DNA of 64,000 nucleotides, from NCBI GenBank assembly GCA_017427185.1, contig JAFRTJ010000047.1, positions 25,072-89,071 on the forward strand. The letters run 5' to 3'. The notes beneath the pieces are model-generated. The model was not told the origin of the DNA. It saw only the letters and a program-made list of their open reading frames with translations, and searched no databases. The position numbers and the translations under genes were made by a program. The stretch is from Bacteroidaceae bacterium. Lineage in GTDB: Bacteria; Bacteroidota; Bacteroidia; Bacteroidales; Bacteroidaceae. Positions 38,831 to 48,900 of the stretch are shown here, in pieces (the stretch's first letter is position 1; every line of letters starts with the position of its first letter).

Positions 38831-39937
38831 ATGGAAAACAGAAAACTTCAAGAGATCGTATCTCTCTTTGACGTACAAGGGACAGTGACCAATATTGCGC
38901 CATTAGGAGCAGGTCTGATAAATGACACGTACCGCATTGAGACAGCTGAGAAGGACCAGCCTAACTATGTGATGCAGCGTGTGAACAACAATGTGTTCCC
39001 TGATGTGGATATGGTGATGCGCAACATTCTCGCCGTGACCACTCACATCCGTCAGAAATTGGAGTCACGCGGTGAGCAGGATATTGACCGTAAGGTGCTT
39101 ACCTTCATTCCTTTGAAGAATGACAAGGAGAAGTATTACGCCTTAGTGAATGGAGAGTATTGGCGCGTGATGATTTTCATAGAGAATGCTGTCACCAAGC
39201 AGGCTGTGAATCCAGAATCAAGTTATGCTGCAGGACTCGCTTTTGGAGAGTTTGAATCCATGTTGGCTGACATTCCTGTGGAATTGGGTGAGACCATCAA
39301 GGATTTCCATAATATGGAATTCCGTCTTCAGCAGTTGCGCGAGGTGATTGCTCAGAATCCTGCAGGTCGCGTGGATGAACCACAGGTGCAGGCTATGCTG
39401 AAAGAGATTGATGCGCGAGCAGAAGAAATGTGCAAGGCAGAGCGAATGGGGCGTGAAGGTATTCTTCCAAAGCGTGTATGCCACTGCGACACGAAGGTCA
39501 ACAACATGATGTTTGATCAGCAGGATAATGTGCTCTGCGTGGTTGATTTGGATACCGTGATGCCAAATTTCGTCTTCAGCGATTATGGCGATTTCCTGCG
39601 TACCGCAGCCAACTTTGTGGCAGAGGATTGTCCTGACATGGAAAAAGTTGGTTTCAATATGGACATTTACAAGGCTTTCACGGAAGGTTACCTGAAGAGT
39701 GCAGCCAAGTTCCTGTTGCCCATCGAGGTGGAGAACTTGCCTTATGCAGCAGCCCTGTTCCCCTATATGCAGTGTGTACGCTTCCTTTGGGATTATCTGA
39801 GTGGCGACAAGTACTGGAAATGCCAGTATCCTACCCACAATTTTGTGAGAGCCGACAACCAGTTGCATCTGTTGTTCAGCATTGAGAGCCATTATCCGGA
39901 AATGAAGGCCTTCATTCAGCAATGCATGAAGAAATAA
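38831..39937 (+). CDS. APH-family phosphotransferase, N-acetylhexosamine 1-kinase-like
   Basis: A 368-residue protein with the aminoglycoside-phosphotransferase/choline-kinase fold: nucleotide-binding N-lobe (GAGLINDTYRIE...NYVMQRVN), catalytic loop VCHCDTKVNNMMFD with Asp220 and Asn225, and the metal-binding VVDLDTVMP (Asp239/Asp241). The overall form resembles NahK-type N-acetylhexosamine 1-kinases used on host or dietary glycans, more than antibiotic resistance enzymes. The substrate is not proven. It precedes nhaA by 12 bp, so the two are probably cotranscribed, an uninformative pairing. Confidence 0.75.
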   Translation: MENRKLQEIVSLFDVQGTVTNIAPLGAGLINDTYRIETAEKDQPNYVMQRVNNNVFPDVDMVMRNILAVTTHIRQKLESRGEQDIDRKVLTFIPLKNDKEKYYALVNGEYWRVMIFIENAVTKQAVNPESSYAAGLAFGEFESMLADIPVELGETIKDFHNMEFRLQQLREVIAQNPAGRVDEPQVQAMLKEIDARAEEMCKAERMGREGILPKRVCHCDTKVNNMMFDQQDNVLCVVDLDTVMPNFVFSDYGDFLRTAANFVAEDCPDMEKVGFNMDIYKAFTEGYLKSAAKFLLPIEVENLPYAAALFPYMQCVRFLWDYLSGDKYWKCQYPTHNFVRADNQLHLLFSIESHYPEMKAFIQQCMKK

Positions 39938-39949
39938 GAGGAGGAATTT

Positions 39950-41317
39950 ATGGCTAATTACGCGTTCCTCAGTTCCTTCAAGAAGTATGTCAATAGTAGT
40001 GTCCTGTTGATAGGCGCCACCATTCTGGCTCTTTTGGTAGCCAATCTGGATGCAACCCGTGAGTTGTACAAGGAAGTGTGGACCCTACCTGTCAATTTGA
40101 GTGTGGGTGGATTCAATCTGTTCAGTCACGGCGAACATACTATGTCGTTGGGAGCCTTCATCAATGATTTCCTGATGGCCATTTTCTTCCTGAGTGTTGG
40201 CCTTGAGATCAAGCGCGAATTCCTCTGTGGAGAGCTCAGCAGCATGAAAAAAGCATTGCTGCCTATCATTGGTGCCTGTGGAGGAATGATCGTCCCTGTG
40301 ATTGTGTTCTTCATCTTGTGTGGTCTCACTTCATCCGACCCTCTGGCAGAGCGTGGAATGGCTATTCCTATGGCCACGGATATCGCTTTTTCTTTGGGAG
40401 TCCTCAGCATGTTCAGCCGACGTGTTCCTATGGGACTGAAGATTTTCCTGGCAGCTTTGGCGGTAACGGATGATTTGGGAGGCATCATCGTGATTGGTGT
40501 CAAATACACGGATCATCTCTCTCTCAATTACGTATTGGGCGCCATTGCTTGTGTATTTCTGCTCGTTTATGGCAACTTGCGTCAGACGCGATCCAAGATG
40601 TTTTACCTGTCGATAGGCATCGCACTTTGGTATTGTATGCTCAACAGCGGTATTCATGCCACGATGGCTGGCGTAGTGCTCGCTTTCTGCATTCCTGCCA
40701 ACCTGCCTGATGGTACAAAGTTCTACATTGAGCGAATCCGCAACAATATCCGCAAGTTTCCTGTCATCGAGGTGTCCTCAGATGATCGCAACAAGCCAGC
40801 TTTGCTGAACGAGGACGATATTTCTCTCTTGAAGAGTGTCGAGAGTGCGAGTGACCACTTGATTTCTCCCCTTCAGGACCTCGAGGATATGCTGAAGCAT
40901 CCCATCAATTATTTCATTATCCCTCTGTTCGCTTTTGCTAATGCAGGAGTTGATTTCACGGGAATGAGTATAGACAATCTCTTCACAGGTGTAGGCTTGG
41001 CAGTCTTCCTGGGTTTGCTTGTAGGCAAGTTTGCAGGAGTGTTTAGCTTCAGTTGGATGAGTGTCAAATTGAAAGTTGTCCAGTTGCCAAAGCATACGAA
41101 TTGGCTTTCTTTCGCCAGTGTGTGTATGTTGTGCGGAATAGGCTTCACCGTCAGTATGTTCATGGCAGAGCTGAGCTATGGTCCTGTTGGACGTGCCGAC
41201 TTGTTAAATAATGCGAAGTTGGGTATTCTTTGTGGCACAGTGGCCAGTGCGATGATAGGAAGCATCATGTTGAACTACTCCTTGCCCAAGACTTTGGAAG
41301 GAAAAGATACAGAGTAG
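39950..41317 (+). CDS. nhaA: Na+/H+ antiporter NhaA
   Basis: A 455-residue inner membrane protein with about eleven to twelve hydrophobic segments. Family blocks: FLMAIFFLSVGLEIKREFL, GMAIPMATDIAFSLGVLS (with the transport aspartates), ALAVTDDLGGIIVIGV (the DD pair of the ion-binding site) and GIHATMAGVVLAF. It exports sodium in exchange for protons and helps control internal pH and sodium. A soluble insert of about 55 residues (around 255-310) lies between helices, longer than in E. coli NhaA (388 residues). Confidence 0.95.
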   Translation: MANYAFLSSFKKYVNSSVLLIGATILALLVANLDATRELYKEVWTLPVNLSVGGFNLFSHGEHTMSLGAFINDFLMAIFFLSVGLEIKREFLCGELSSMKKALLPIIGACGGMIVPVIVFFILCGLTSSDPLAERGMAIPMATDIAFSLGVLSMFSRRVPMGLKIFLAALAVTDDLGGIIVIGVKYTDHLSLNYVLGAIACVFLLVYGNLRQTRSKMFYLSIGIALWYCMLNSGIHATMAGVVLAFCIPANLPDGTKFYIERIRNNIRKFPVIEVSSDDRNKPALLNEDDISLLKSVESASDHLISPLQDLEDMLKHPINYFIIPLFAFANAGVDFTGMSIDNLFTGVGLAVFLGLLVGKFAGVFSFSWMSVKLKVVQLPKHTNWLSFASVCMLCGIGFTVSMFMAELSYGPVGRADLLNNAKLGILCGTVASAMIGSIMLNYSLPKTLEGKDTE

Positions 41318-41420
41318 TTATATCATCAGTACACTTATTGAGTTATAATTTAAACCAAGCTCTTCCCGTCTCGTACAACCAGGAGAAGACGTAAGAATAA
41401 TAGGTAAATAGGACTTGTGG

Positions 41421-42719
41421 ATGCATAAAAAGTGTTTATGGGGAGGACTGCTATTGCTGCTTTCGGGCACCCTTCCCGCCCAAGAGGTGATGAGCGAGGG
41501 CTATCGGCGCATGTGGAACGACAGCGTGCAACAGGCGATAGACCAGAACATAGAGAAGCATCGCAAAGCCGACGCAATGATTGTTCTGAAGAATGCCGAG
41601 GCTGGAACGGAGGTTCGTGTGGAGCAGGTTACAAGCGACTTTCTCTTTGGCAGCAACATCTTCCTCTATGGTCAGCTTGATACGCCTCAGAAGAACCAGC
41701 GATACGAGGATGCGTTCGGAACCCTCTTCAATCAGGCCACAATAGCCTTCTACTGGAAGACCTTGGAGCCAGAAAAGGGACTGTTGCGCTTTACTGCTGA
41801 CAGTCCATACGAATATCGCCGTCCACCCACCGACCCTGTGGTAGAGTTCTGCCAGAAGAAAGATCTTTATATGAAGGGACATGCCATCATCTATGGCATC
41901 CGACGATGGGGTCACCCCACATGGTTATCGGAAGAGCGCAAGGAGATGGAACGTGAATTTGAGACGCATATCAAGACCCTGGCCAAACGGTATGGCAATC
42001 GCATTCAGAATTGGGACGTGGTGAACGAATGCTACGATCAGGCAAACAGAGGCATCATGCCCGATGATTATACCTACAAGAGCTATCGATGGGCGATGAA
42101 ATATTTCCCCAAAGAAGTCACATTCAACACCAACGAGTGCGACATGCACTGGGGCTCGAACAAGAGATATGTGGAGATTGTGCGCGACCTCATAGAACGA
42201 GGTGCCAAAATAGATAACTGCGGCGTGCAGATGCACATCTTCGACCCCAATGAGGCCGTGCAGATAGCCGAGGGCAAGAGCGACATACTATCTCCTAAGA
42301 GACTTTGGGACACCCTGAACTGCCTCATGGAGACGGGAAGACCCACTTTCATCAGTGAGGTAACCATCAGTGCTCCAGACGACACAGAGTATGGAAGAGC
42401 CGTACAGAGGGAACTGACCAGAGACTTTTACCGTCTCTGGTTCAGTCATCCCAATGTAAGGGGAATCACTTGGTGGAATTTGATTGACGGGGGAGCTGCA
42501 CCTGGTGAACCCTCCTTCTCAGGACTCCTCGACAAGAACGGAAATCCCAAACCCTCATACGAGATTCTGGACAAACTGATAAACCACGAGTGGAAAACGC
42601 GCCTTAATCTAAAGGCTGACATGGACGGAAAAATCAGCTTCAGAGGATTCCGTGGTACTTACAGAATTACCTATATGAACCGTAAGGGTAAGAAGGTGAC
42701 AATGCAATATAAACTATAA
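41421..42719 (+). CDS. Glycoside hydrolase family 10 (endo-1,4-beta-xylanase-like)
   Basis: A 432-residue secreted protein with a signal peptide (MHKKCLWGGLLLLLSGTLPA). The GH10 acid/base glutamate is Glu203 in NWDVVNE and the nucleophile Glu313 in TFISEV; GHAIIYG, TFNTNECDM and NVRGITWWNLIDG match other TIM-barrel blocks. GH10 enzymes cut xylan backbones. A short C-terminal beta-rich tail follows the barrel. The codon at 41415 is TTG; ATG 41421 is chosen. It opens the accessory surface region and could act with the GH127 enzyme on arabinoxylan, an inference. Confidence 0.9.
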   Translation: MHKKCLWGGLLLLLSGTLPAQEVMSEGYRRMWNDSVQQAIDQNIEKHRKADAMIVLKNAEAGTEVRVEQVTSDFLFGSNIFLYGQLDTPQKNQRYEDAFGTLFNQATIAFYWKTLEPEKGLLRFTADSPYEYRRPPTDPVVEFCQKKDLYMKGHAIIYGIRRWGHPTWLSEERKEMEREFETHIKTLAKRYGNRIQNWDVVNECYDQANRGIMPDDYTYKSYRWAMKYFPKEVTFNTNECDMHWGSNKRYVEIVRDLIERGAKIDNCGVQMHIFDPNEAVQIAEGKSDILSPKRLWDTLNCLMETGRPTFISEVTISAPDDTEYGRAVQRELTRDFYRLWFSHPNVRGITWWNLIDGGAAPGEPSFSGLLDKNGNPKPSYEILDKLINHEWKTRLNLKADMDGKISFRGFRGTYRITYMNRKGKKVTMQYKL

Positions 42720-42736
42720 TTATGTGAAACATCATT

Positions 42737-44857
42737 ATGAGGCATAAATTGTTATTGCTTTTTTTCTTAGCATTCTTGATTTCAGCTTGCACGGAACATG
42801 TTGATACATCTGCTCGGTATGTGTTCAGGGAGAATACGATTATTGACTACCTGAAGAAACATCCTGGGTCGTACAGCACATACATCGACTTGCTGTGCAA
42901 AGTACCGGTGAGTCCCCTCAGTGAAACCACTGTGGGACAGCTACTGACAGCACGCGGTCACTATACCATCTTCGCACCCACCAATAAGGCTATTCAGGAA
43001 TATCTCGATACACTTGCAGCCACACAGGAGTTTCTCACGGCTCCCTCCTGGAATGCCTTTACTGATAGCACAAAACTGGACAGCATACGCAAGGTAATCG
43101 TGCAGAACAGTATCATCGACAGCGGTGATCTTGGCATGCCCTACGAGGTGGGAGATTTCCCCATCATTAACGGAGCGGAACTGACTGACCCGACTCTAAA
43201 CGACCATCGCATATCGATTTATTACAGCAACACGGATGCTGACAGCTTGTGGGTAAATAAAGACTGTCCGATAAGTGTGAAGAACCGCGATATCAGGGTA
43301 ATGAATGGCATAATTCATCAAATGGAGAAGGTTATTGCTCCGAAAGACATTACTGCAGATATCTATTTAAAGGATGTTATCGACCGTCAAACGGAAGGGT
43401 TTCTGGTAATGGCAAGGGCAATTCAAGCCTGCGGTCTCATGGATACCCTCCGGACATTCCGCGATGACGAATATGAACTGAAGTACCAACAAGGTCTGAT
43501 TGGGGATCTCGATTGCAACACAGCAGGAATGGGTAACTTTATCGCCTTTTCGCCTGAGCATCGTAAAGTTGGATTCACAATTTTTGCCGAGACTGATAGC
43601 TTCTGGCGAGAACAGGGGTTGAATCCCTCCTCTCCCGACCTTCTTCAGGAATTGCAGCAATGGATTGAGAGTCAACATCTATATTCCGATTCCGATGCGT
43701 TTACGACAGACGACAATTATACGAATGAGCATAACCTGCTGAACCAATGGCTTACTTACCATATCTTACCCATGCGTCTTGTATCAGACAAATTAGTAAT
43801 CCATCATTCGGAAATAGGCTATAATATAAGGTTAAAAGGGGTTCTTGGGAATCCCGTGACCGAGTATTACCCCTGCTATGGAAAACGTCGTCTGCTTAAA
43901 CTTTACGAAAGCAAAAAAAGCGATGGAGTCCGGCTCAATCGTTTCGCAAAGTTCGATAATGGCAGACGAGGAAATGGTGACGAGATAGACTGCGAACCCG
44001 ACAAGGAAGGCATCCGCATTAACCGCGACAGTCCGATGGCAGAAATCAGCGGAATCGTGAATGCTTGCATTTATCCCATAAACGAGCCTCTTGCCTATAC
44101 CGATAAGGTACGCGACAACTTACAAAAGGAACGTATACGTTTCGACTTCATGTCTTGTTTTCCAGAAGCAATGACAAACGATATCCGTAAAAAAGACCTG
44201 TCTCACTCCAACGTGGATAATAGTCAGTTCGCTTATATACCTCCTCGTTCCGTCTATCCTTATTTCGAGAATCTCTGGTTAAGTGACCAAAGTAATTTCC
44301 GCTATACGAATTTCTATGGAGTTGGCGGTTGCCCACATCTTTATGGCGATGAAGTCCTCTGCACAGGACGATACGAAGTTACTCTGAAATTGCACCCCGT
44401 TCCACGTTCTGGCATCTATGAGTTGCGCTTCGGGTATTGGGCTGATGGCGGACGCGGGATTGCACAAGTCTATTTTGGTGACAATATAGACCGCATGGCC
44501 CCCACCGGCATTCCCGTCAATTTTGCTATTGATGGCAACAACCGCATCTCGGGCTGGGAGGCAGACACGGAAGATGACGAATATAATGCGGAAATAGATA
44601 AGCGCATGCGTCAGAACGGCTTCATGAAGGAGGGTAAAAGTATATGTCCTTTAGGAGACGTATCGCAGTCAGGACGTTATGATACCCATACTCTACGTCG
44701 AATACTTGTCCGCCAATACATTGATGCTGAAAAGGACTATTATCTTCGCATAAAGTCTGTCCTCGATACCGACACAAAGTGTTTCATGTTTGACTTCTTT
44801 GAATTCTGTTCAAAGGAGGTTTATGACAATCCTTATGAACCGGAAGATATCTGGTGA
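42737..44857 (+). CDS. Fasciclin-domain lipoprotein, paralogue A
   Basis: A 706-residue lipoprotein (lipobox LISAC, cysteine 18). The N-terminal FAS1 domain (about residues 35-195) shows TVGQLLTARGHYTIFAPTNK and ends with VMNGIIHQMEKV; a second FAS1-like unit (about 200-310) contains GFTIFAETDSFW. The C-terminal half is beta-rich and ends EVYDNPYEPEDIW. FAS1 domains mediate adhesion or ligand contact. A paralogue (51732-53888) is alignable throughout, including both ends, and a decayed third copy of the end lies at 51434-51694. It follows the GH10 gene by 17 bp. Role in glycan binding or adhesion is inferred. Confidence 0.82.
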   Translation: MRHKLLLLFFLAFLISACTEHVDTSARYVFRENTIIDYLKKHPGSYSTYIDLLCKVPVSPLSETTVGQLLTARGHYTIFAPTNKAIQEYLDTLAATQEFLTAPSWNAFTDSTKLDSIRKVIVQNSIIDSGDLGMPYEVGDFPIINGAELTDPTLNDHRISIYYSNTDADSLWVNKDCPISVKNRDIRVMNGIIHQMEKVIAPKDITADIYLKDVIDRQTEGFLVMARAIQACGLMDTLRTFRDDEYELKYQQGLIGDLDCNTAGMGNFIAFSPEHRKVGFTIFAETDSFWREQGLNPSSPDLLQELQQWIESQHLYSDSDAFTTDDNYTNEHNLLNQWLTYHILPMRLVSDKLVIHHSEIGYNIRLKGVLGNPVTEYYPCYGKRRLLKLYESKKSDGVRLNRFAKFDNGRRGNGDEIDCEPDKEGIRINRDSPMAEISGIVNACIYPINEPLAYTDKVRDNLQKERIRFDFMSCFPEAMTNDIRKKDLSHSNVDNSQFAYIPPRSVYPYFENLWLSDQSNFRYTNFYGVGGCPHLYGDEVLCTGRYEVTLKLHPVPRSGIYELRFGYWADGGRGIAQVYFGDNIDRMAPTGIPVNFAIDGNNRISGWEADTEDDEYNAEIDKRMRQNGFMKEGKSICPLGDVSQSGRYDTHTLRRILVRQYIDAEKDYYLRIKSVLDTDTKCFMFDFFEFCSKEVYDNPYEPEDIW

Positions 44858-44941
44858 GATCAGACAATTTACGCAAAAAAAGATCTAGTTCTTCATCGGC
44901 AGAAATCTTTCTTTGCAACCGAAACGTTTTAAATAAATAAT

Positions 44942-45178
44942 ATGGCAACACTGGTATTACAAGTCGCTGACGAGAGCCTCGTGCAGAAGGTGAAGCAGGC
45001 CTGCAAGATGATTGTGGGCGTGACATCGGTAAAGGTGCAGCGACCCGCAAAGGAGAAAGTGTACGACATCACAAAAACCAAGGCTTTTCAGGAAGCCCTT
45101 GACGACGTGAAGCATGGACGTGTTACTCAATATGACTCTGTTGATGACATGTTCAACAAGTTAGGCATCAAGGTATGA
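44942..45178 (+). CDS. RelB/DinJ-like antitoxin
   Basis: A 78-residue acidic-basic protein (MATLVLQVADESLVQKVKQA...YDSVDDMFNKLGIKV) with a predicted N-terminal DNA-binding region and C-terminal helix, whose stop overlaps the following toxin start (ATGA at 45175-45178). Overlapping small gene pairs of this size are typical of type II toxin-antitoxin systems of the RelBE/YafQ-DinJ class. The partner toxin is frameshifted (next entry), so the antitoxin is orphaned here. Confidence 0.75.
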   Translation: MATLVLQVADESLVQKVKQACKMIVGVTSVKVQRPAKEKVYDITKTKAFQEALDDVKHGRVTQYDSVDDMFNKLGIKV

Positions 45179-45359
45179 AGTACACCATCAAGACTACCAA
45201 GACTTTCGACAAACAAATGAAGCGCTGCGAGAAGTGTGGGCTTAACATGCGTCTCATCAAGGAGGCATGCTGTTGCTGGCCGACACGGGAACGCTGCCTG
45301 CTAAGTATCGCCCGCACAAATTGGTAAAGTATGGTATCATGAATTGTCAACATATATGA
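45175..45359 (+). pseudogene. Frameshifted YafQ/RelE-type toxin
   Basis: The frame begins MKYTIKTTKTFDKQMKRCEK and runs to IKEA, a YafQ-like start. It then enters a wrong frame (CCCWPTRERC) and stops at 45325-45327. The +2 frame from ATG 45267 restores the family sequence MLLLADTGTLPAKYRPHKLV, then diverges and stops at 45357-45359. A single missing base near 45266 explains the shift. The C-terminal catalytic histidine region of YafQ is missing, so the toxin is probably dead. Confidence 0.75.
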
Positions 45360-45369
45360 TTTGATTTAA

Positions 45370-45570
45370 TCAATCTGAACAATGAAGTGTAAGAAAGGAT
45401 TTGAGTCGCAGTTGAACCTGCGACTTTTTTTTAGTGATTCTTTCCTGTTCGCAATTCAAGGCTTTAAACTGTGACAATGGCTTCTCCCTGCAATACTTGA
45501 GTAGCTTAAGAAGGTCTTTTCCGCTATCCTCAAAGTGTATGCGGAAGAGCTCACGCATTTTCTTGGGCAT
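45370..45570 (-). CDS. Possible small protein, unrecognised
   Basis: A 66-codon minus-strand frame begins MPKKMRELFRIHFEDSGKDL. The first 40 residues look protein-like, but the end runs through the terminator hairpin and the direct repeat, so it is at best a fragment. No family recognised. Confidence 0.2.
   Translation of the reverse strand: MPKKMRELFRIHFEDSGKDLLKLLKYCREKPLSQFKALNCEQERITKKKSQVQLRLKSFLTLHCSD
45371..45424 (+). repeat. Left copy of a 54-bp direct repeat
   Basis: 52 of 54 bases are identical to 59403-59456. It contains the first 14 codons of an HTH-type gene (MKCKKGFESQLNLR), cut off here by a T-run giving LFF and a stop. The two copies bracket about 14 kb of surface-protein genes. 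Confidence 0.85.
45404..45432 (+). terminator. Intrinsic terminator formed from the direct repeat
   Basis: AGTCGCAG, loop TTGAAC and CTGCGACT form an 8-bp stem followed by eight T residues (45425-45432). It lies downstream of the toxin-antitoxin pair. The same hairpin sequence at 59436-59456 lacks the T-run and is coding. Confidence 0.75.
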
Positions 45571-45625
45571 TTACTTGTGTTTTTATTTTAAAAAATCGAT
45601 GTTTTATTAAGATTTGTTAAAAATC

Positions 45626-45637
45626 GGGGGGGGGGGG
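45626..45637 (+). repeat. Poly-G tract of 12
   Basis: Twelve consecutive G residues lie about 40 bp upstream of a -7 box (45679-45686). Apart from this tract and the promoter box, 45571-45947 is AT-rich leader with no gene seen. Confidence 0.85.
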
Positions 45638-45678
45638 TAAAATCTTGCTATGCAACCGGAAATTTGTAGATTTTATTG

Positions 45679-45686
45679 TAATTTTG
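45679..45686 (+). promoter_or_regulatory. -7 box of the giant surface-protein gene
   Basis: TAATTTTG matches TAnnTTTG. Transcription from it would give a long leader of about 255 nt before the ATG at 45948. No good -33 TTTG at proper spacing was found. Confidence 0.4.
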
Positions 45687-45947
45687 TTCCAACCTCGTCT
45701 ATGACATATACAGATATGTACAGATCGTCAAATACCAGTCACAGCTTATCACATGTAAGTGATGATTGTGCCCATACGTCTCAAGTCATCAAAAAACAAC
45801 ATGTCAAAGAGTAGATGCAATCGACAGCCGAAGTCCTCAGATGATCGACCAACTCCGAAAGGTTGAGTCTAACGGAACGGCTTCCACTCGTTTTTATGAA
45901 TTAATAAAACTTACCTATATTTATTAACCTAATTAAAAATTGTATTT

Positions 45948-48900
45948 ATGAAGAAACATTTCTTCCTTATCCTGTCCCTTGTGGCAGGAATGGCACTGAG
46001 CTCTTGGGCTCAGATTCCAGAGAACGAAGCCGAGGATCCCTCTGAAGAGATCTCAACGGAGCAGGACGCACTGTTGACAGAGGCCGAGAACCTGCTGAGC
46101 ATTGTTCCCAATCCTAACGACTTCCAGAATTTCCCCAACTTCAGCAAGGAACTCCGCACACAGTTGCAAGCTGCACTGGATGCTTACAAGCAAGATCCTT
46201 CTGAATCTAATTCCACTGTTCTGATCGAGGCCATTGCCAAGGCCAAAGAGTGTCAGGAGGCTTACATCTTCATGGTGAGCAAAGCCAATGAGCTTCTGGA
46301 GTATGTGGACCAGAACATGAAGGAGTCCCTCACTGAGGCTCAGTATCAGGAGATGGAGGATGCCAACGACAAGGTTTGGGTAGCCTTCGTGGAGGGTACC
46401 TACAGTACCGAGGAGGCTCTCTCTCTGAAAGACCTGAAGGCAGTGTCTTACTACGATCAGATTTACGGAACGATGCCCGAACTGAAGGATGGTGCCTATC
46501 AGGTGGGCAATCCCGCACAGATGATGTGGGTGGCTCGCTATGTGAACGCCGGCAATGGTAACGTGAACATCACCTTGACGGATGATGTGGACCTCACTTC
46601 CATGCCCACCACTATGATTGCCAATACTCAGGATTGCGCTTTCATGGGTGTATTTGATGGACAAGGTCACACTATCAAACTGGGCATCGATGTGCCCAAT
46701 ACTGGTAACTATAGTGGTGCCCTCGTGCGCTATGCTGTCAATGCTACTTTCAAGAATCTGTATTTGACCGGTAGTGTCTCCACTCACGGAAAGCACTGTG
46801 CCGCGCTTGCCAGTTTCATCGAAGGTACGGTGAATGTGGAGAATGTCTTCTGTGATACCGACAACTACACCGACGGAGGTGATGCTTGCCTGGCAGGTAT
46901 CATCGGTATGGGTGGTGAGAACGGCGGAAGGCCAGCCACAGTGCTGACTTTCCGCAACTGTGCCTTCACCGGCACCCTGAACCACACAGGTAATGTTGGT
47001 GACAGCCACGGTGGTCCTTTTGTAGGATGGAAGGGCAACAGCAGCACGGAGATTTATCTCTTTAACTGCTATTCAGCCGTGAAGGGTAGCATCAGCAACA
47101 GTGGCAGCTACCAGTCCTTCATCCGTACTTGGGTAGGCAATGACAATGGCAAGATCTATGTTGAGAATTCCTACTACTTCAATGGAGCCGCCTTTGGTGG
47201 CGCTCAGGGTGAGGAACTTACGGAAGAGCAGTTCGCAAGCGGTGAGGCAGCTTACCTGCTGAACGGCAGCAAGGCTCTGAATCCCAGTTGGTACCAGACT
47301 TTAGGTACTGATGCTTATCCTACCCTCGACAAGACACACGGTGTGGTGGACTTCGACGGAACCAAATATTTCAATTTGGATGTAGATGACGAGCTGACCT
47401 TTGCTTTGCAAGGTGCCCTCTACGCCGCCCAGAACATTCTTGACATCCAACCCGATGCTAACGACTATACTACATATCCCAACTTCAGCAAAGCCATCCG
47501 TGATGAGCTGAAAGCTGCTATCAAGAGCGCTGAGGGTGCCAAGACAGACGAAGCAAAACAGCAAGCCATCGACAACTTGAACGCACTAATAGAAAAGGCA
47601 AAGGCCAGCCAGCAGATTTACATCAAGGCCATGGATGCTGCTCGCAAGACCATTGATTTCGTGAATAACAATATGGCAGAGTCTCTGAACGATGACCAGA
47701 TTGCCGAAATGGAAGATTTGCAGGATCAGTTGGTAGCAGCTTTCTTGGACGGATCATTCGGCGACGATGCTGTAGATCAGGTCAACAAGGCCATGGAGGG
47801 AATCTCCTTCTATAAATATATCTATGGTATAGAGCCAGAATTTGCAGACGGTGCATATCAAGCTACTTGTGCCGAGCATCTCATGTGGCTTGCTCAGCAA
47901 GTTCAATCTGGTAACAACAAGATCAATATTAATCTGGCTGCCGATATCGATATGAGCGAAATGCCTTATTGTATGTCCATCGCTACCAGCGACAATCCTG
48001 CTTATGAAGGCGTATTCGATGGTAAGAACCACACCATTTCTGGTTTCCACCAGACAGGTGCCAAGTTCGAAAGTGGTTTCATCGGCAGCGTTCACTTCAC
48101 CACCATCAAGAACTTCACCCTCGAGGGCGAACTCATCCTGAAGGCTGGTAGTGCTCAGAGCGGTGCTTGTATCGGTGACTGCTGGGAGAGTTCTTTTGAA
48201 AACATCCACAACAAAGTGAACATCACCATCGAAGATGCTGACGTAAGAGGCGTAGGTGGTGTGATTGGTTGGGTAGCCAGTGGAAACACTTACATCCGCA
48301 ATTGTACCAATGAGGGTAAAATTGTGGTTCGCGGTGGCGCTCAGTATGTGGGCGGTATTGTAGGTCAGAACGCAGGAGATTCCAAGATTATCAACTGCGC
48401 TAACTATGGTAAACTTATTTGCGACGACGCTGCCACACAGTTGGGTGGAATCGTAGGTATTCTGAACAATGGAGGTGCACAAATGCAAGGTTGCTTCAAC
48501 GTGGGTGAGGTTCGCTGCAATGCAACTGACGAAACCAACTTTACAGGTGCCCTTGTCGGTCAAATGGGCAGTGGCAATGTGAAAAACAATGTATGGCTCG
48601 AATCTTCTTGCAAGCAGGTTTCCGGTCAGAATGCTGTGCCCAATGCCATTGTCGCCACAAGCGACGACTTCCAAAACGGAAAGGTTTGCTTTGATTTGAA
48701 CGGTGGCGAATTTCTCAATCCTACTTGGTATCAGACGGTGGGTGAGGATCCCTATCCTGTTCTCGACAACACTCATGGTGTAGTGATTGCCGTGGAAGAC
48801 CTCTATGTGAGCATCATCGATGAAGCGTCCCTCAAAGAGGCAGCCGCTTTGATTGCCGAAAAGGAAGAGGAGAATGCTGAAGAACTGAAGGCCAACGAGG

